A DNA stretch of 64,000 bases from Cantharellus purpuraceus. Its lineage: Eukaryota; Basidiomycota; Agaricomycetes; Cantharellales; Hydnaceae. The position numbers were made by a program, and so were the translations under genes. Every line of letters starts with the position of its first letter. The first letter of the stretch is position 1. The notes below the pieces were generated by a model. That model had not been told where the DNA came from and did no database searches. It saw only the letters and a list, made by a program, of their open reading frames with translations. The stretch spans positions 2,790,001-2,854,000 of the forward strand of contig JALBUN010000045.1 of NCBI GenBank assembly GCA_025174535.1, read 5' to 3'. This document shows positions 59,948-64,000 of the stretch, one piece after another.

Positions 59948-62900
59948 ATGAAGAGATCAGCTCCAATCCACCAAATCGACAGGAAAGACCGTGCAAAGAG
60001 AGCGAAATCAGGCCTACCATTAGGTCTGGTATCAAATAAATTCTTGAATGCTGATGATATTCGAACTGCGCTTCGAAGCAATGAAGTCGCTGCGCTTGTA
60101 GAAGGTCAAAAGATCCTCAATATCTAGACAAATCAACTTACAAATCGCCGCATTTAAACAGGCCTAACCACATTGAGAAATCAGCTGACGATTCGCTTCG
60201 ATGAGGGTGCACTCCTCCCACAGGACGAACGGTTATTGTTGACAAAAAGCTGGCTTGAAAAGTCTCCTGGTGCTCAGGAGGTCTTTTCCATCATTGCATC
60301 AAAAGTATGCATCGTCTCATTTCTGTGAAATATAATTCGGCAATTGACTATTCCTAAATAGCCTAGTCCTAAGGTTTCCTCCTTGTGTCTCGCTGTCCTC
60401 TCAGCCCTCCTTAACCTCCTCTCGACACACTTTATCTACCATCCTCTTGGGGAAGGCATTTTGAAGGCGTTACTCACTCCTTCATATATTCGACAGCTCA
60501 ACGCCAACCTAACGGACACAAACAATGACTTAATTCTATCTACCCTCAAGTTATTCAATTCGATATCTAATTTCGCTGGAGGTATCGAGAAAAGGTTTAT
60601 CATGGGTGAGTTTGCATGGGGCCAGAAGGTATAGAAACTGCCTTCAAACGTTTCTTATCCTTGCTAATAGGCTAATGGCCAATGCTTTCCCTCAGTCACT
60701 TCAGAAGTTACTTTTCCTTCGCGGAAAAGGCAAAAGCGTCCAAGGAAATTATGCACTGGCACATCCAGGTCATTTTTTCCACATCTCACCTTTATACTTT
60801 TGATTCATGTCATCTGATCTTCAGATATCCGAACCCTCTACGTATCTTTCATCCTTTCGTTCCTCTCGAACACGACGCCAACGCCTACTAAATTATCACT
60901 CCTGGAGCAGCACAGGGATGTATTTCTCCTCCTTTTCAAAGGTATTTCTCAGGATCCCTATTCTGTCGCCCGTCACATCCTGGAGGTATGTTGGGAGGGC
61001 GTATGGGGTGACCCTAAAATCAAGCGAACCCTCAAAATTGGTCTGTTTAACGAGACAACCCTCAGCCACCTACTAAAGTTGTATGATCGCGACGAACCAG
61101 AAGATGGTACTACTAACCATATCCCAGCCGACATGATCCATCATTTTATGCTAGCAGTAATGACTCGCCCTGGCGTGGGGATCTGCTTCAGAAGCCGGGG
61201 TTGGTATCCAAGAGATATCTCACTGGAAGAGAACACGGAAAGGAACGCTGATTTGGATGTGAAAAACCAACCTATAAAGGGTCAGGGAGGTAAAATATAC
61301 AATAAGATTCTGGCCAACGTTGTAAAGAGCCTCAAGGTCAACGAGGACGCGAGACAGCAAGAGCTCGCTTTTAAAATCCTTGAAGCATGCCCAGAACTTG
61401 TCGCAGGGTTTGCCCGTCCATTTTGTGTAGTTATTTATCTAACGATGATCGATCTTGTAGTTACTGGGTGGCAGCTAATCTGACATTGGAGCCACGTCTT
61501 TCCTCCCGATGGATCACAAACATCTCCGTCCTTGGTGCCATAATATCCTTGCCAATCCCTACATCGTCCTTTCTCTTCGCCCATTCTACTCATCACGATC
61601 CTTCTCCTCCTCCCTTGTCTTTAATAACTGCCAACATTCTCCCCTCTGTTCTGAGCAAAACGCATCTTACGAAGGGCCTCCAATCCCCTTCGATCCTCGT
61701 TCAACACTGCACTGCCCTCGCGCTGTCAAAATGTCTCATCAAATTGGACAATACCTTACGCACTTTTCATGAAGCTGCTTTGAAGTTGGAAGAGGATGAG
61801 AATGCCGGACAATGGTCGAAACGTTCACGAGAGATGACACTTGAGGTAGAGAAGAGAGTGCCAGATTTCATGGTCATCATGGCAATGGTACAACAGAAAC
61901 ATGGTATGGGCTCTAGAGAGCGGTCCAATCATCAGGAGACATTACTCGCAGAATCTGCCCTTCGTCTGCTCTGGCTGTATCACAAATTATTTCCAAGACT
62001 CGTTTCAGAGGTTAGATTTGACGTTGGAAAGCTTTTGCTAGGTGTCTTTGACCCCTTCATGGGTTCAACTGATGGCAACGATATGGACACCACCAAGGCT
62101 CATCTGATCCAGACAAGACAGAACGGGTTGGATGTTCTGAGACAGTTGCATGTCTTACGTTTACTCAAGGAGAGTGATCAATTCGAGTGGTCGAGTAAAT
62201 CAGGTGCGTAGTCGCATTTCTTCTAATAATTATGCATCTAAGCCGCATTCCAGGCACTTCTTCCCACAGTCATCTTTATACCATATTCACCCTCTACACC
62301 AAGACCTCTCATCTCGCTGTGCGGGGTGCCACATCGGATTTACTCATCCACCTTCTTTCGTCAAGTATTCTGTTTTCCCATGATCCTCTCGAGCTGGATC
62401 TCTGGCTTAGTGCTCTCCCATCGACGCGTAGGGGGGCCAATGCGACAGCACCAGATGGCACCGAGCTCACGGATGAGAGTAGTGCAATGCTCGCATTTCT
62501 GGATGATTGCATCCAGCGTTGTCTAAAGACGCCTTATCGTTATCTGGAGGATGGCGCCGCATTCTTCAATGATGATGTGCATCTTAAGACCGAATCGTTA
62601 ACACAGAACGATCCTGGAGTGTCCCCTAGCCCTCTGTTGATGACAGTTCTTGACCAACTGCGTGCCAAATGTGTCGCCAGTTTGTTGTCATCTTCTGATA
62701 TACTCTCAATCGCCACATTCACGAGGAAACTCGTGTGTGCTTTGACAACCAAGATGCATAACCTTCAGCGCGTTTATGCACTGGGATCAAAAATAGGGGA
62801 AATTCTGTCCAGTACAGCAATCGCTTCCGGCTCATTCGTTATGCAAGATGCAATCAAACGTGAATCAGATTTATTATCGCAAGCATTGCAGTTTATTCAA

Positions 62901-64000
62901 AAACCTCTGCCTCGCCATCCCTCCTCAACTAGTCCTGCTGTCCAGGAGTTTTTGAGAAAAGTGGAGGAACTACCAATCCGTGAGTCTCCCTGGTTATGTT
63001 ATGGTGCATATTGACAATTCTGCTGGATATCCTAGCTTCATCTGAGGCAGCTGCATCCAGTGCTGCGTATGAACTCGTTGACTGGATACGCATCATTCAC
63101 CCGCCACTCCATCATACAGAAATAAATCGACTCTTTGACGTGATTATTCGTTTTTTCCCCCCTGCTGCAACAGAGTTCCTTTATCAGCTAGATCCCCAAC
63201 TGGGCTTATTTTGGTCTAATGATCGAATTAAATCTTTGGGCAAGTAGTACGCACTTTTGGCCTCACATTTAGGACGGTGCACCGTACTAACAAATGTTCA
63301 AAGTCTCCCGTTTGAATGGGCCTATCTGCATTCGACTCCAGAGCAGCTTACGAAGACACATGTTATTGACGGCCTTGTATCCCTCTTTTTCTCGAAGACG
63401 GCATGGAATAGCTCGTTCGAACGCAGGGTGTCCATCTGTATGCATAGACTGACAGCTAGCACCGGAAAAGGAACATCGGCGTCTCTCAGACACTCTGAGA
63501 TATCCCTACTAAGATCTATCATGCGACGGGGTCAATTTCATGGAGACGCCATTGATCTATCTCGTTTAAAAGAATTCCTGTTCCAGGAGTCTGATCCTAT
63601 CAGAGAGTTGTGCTATTCTCGAGATATATCAACTGCAGAACTCGCAGGTGAGCTTACATAGTAGTTCAGATAGATCCACGATTTGATGCCGAGCGCAGAA
63701 CTTTCTGGACTTGTTGAGACTAGCCTTCAATCTCAAACAGACTCCGATTGTAAACTCGCGCTTCCTTACTGCGATTTTTGGGTGGCAGAAGTAGGGGTTG
63801 ATAACAGCTTGCAAACGGTACTTCGTGCCCATAGTGTTATCCTCAATGACTAACTTTTCTTGGTTCAGTGCACGCTCGCCTCACCATGGATCCCATTCAC
63901 GACACCAATGGGTGTCATCAAATATCTTGATACTGTCGTTGGGACTCTGCAAGGCGGCTGCATGCTTGACGATGTAGATCAGGCAACTGTGAATGTCATT
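59948..64000 (+). CDS. URB1: URB1/NPA1 nucleolar pre-ribosomal protein, 5' part (runs off the window)
   Basis: Starts MKRSAPIHQIDRKDRAKRAK, a basic nuclear-type N-terminus. After an intron come LTTLRNQLTIRFDEGALLPQ and SWLEKSPGAQEVFSII, then SLCLAVLSALLNLLSTHFIY and STLKLFNSISNFAGGIEKRF. Continuation exons give VLILLFKGISQDPYS-type helices, LYDRDEPEDGTTNHIPADMI, FLLAHS-type segments and KGLQSPSILVQHCTALALSK. Later parts (TKTSHLAVRGATSDLLIHLL, LLSQALQFIQKPLPRHPSST, EWAYLHSTPEQLTKTHVIDG) fit the long helical repeat body of Npa1/URB1, which acts in early 60S ribosomal subunit assembly in the nucleolus. No stop codon in frame is forced before 64000 once short introns are removed, so the 3' end is outside. 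Individual exon borders after 60.6 kb are approximate. Confidence 0.75.

Overview
The window is nuclear DNA of a filamentous basidiomycete, most likely a mushroom-forming agaricomycete. The signs are a class I hydrophobin, genes densely cut by 45-65 bp GT-AG introns, an actin C-terminus of the [12 protein letters not shown] type, and a small secreted Cys protein of a kind I associate with agaricomycetes. I recognise about 23 protein-coding genes, packed on both strands and often head to head. I found no rRNA, tRNA or CRISPR array. All gene models were spliced by eye from reading frame, GT-AG signals and family conservation.

Layout: 0-3 kb has a secreted two-domain protein (-) and BIG1 (+). 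5-7.6 kb has a phosphoesterase-fold (DUF2433-like) protein with an RRM and an RGG tail. 9.3-14.7 kb is MED13 and 15-16.7 kb a branched-chain acyl-CoA dehydrogenase. 16.7-19.5 kb is gene-poor, with a 404-bp MITE-like element and an amidohydrolase-like relic. 19.6-30.4 kb has the mitochondrial glycine carrier HEM25, a hydrophobin, the KEOPS subunit CGI121, a membrane PDI and a large PPR protein. 30.7-40.6 kb has CDK1, SEC63, a coilin-like protein, a nucleolin/NSR1-like protein and the G-alpha chaperone RIC8.

41.4-45.4 kb is the accessory island. It starts with a strongly CpG-depleted block holding LTR-retroelement fragments in opposite orientations. One LTR carries six TGASTCA sites upstream of a TATA box. 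A row of seven perfect inverted repeats follows, then an abruptly CpG-rich degenerate minisatellite and an AGAGCGACAG repeat just upstream of SEC14.

45.5-64 kb has SEC14, phosphomannose isomerase, Rab escort protein, MED10, proteasome alpha (SCL1) and RPN10 side by side, actin, uracil phosphoribosyltransferase, complex I subunit NDUFB7, and the 5' part of URB1/NPA1, which runs off the window.

Most genes are conserved housekeeping functions: transcription (MED13, MED10), ER import and folding (SEC63, PDI), the proteasome (SCL1, RPN10), ribosome and nuclear-body biology (NSR1, URB1, coilin), vesicle traffic (REP, SEC14) and mitochondria (HEM25, ACADSB, NDUFB7, PPR). Several divergent pairs are separated by only 29-125 bp between start codons, implying shared bidirectional promoters.
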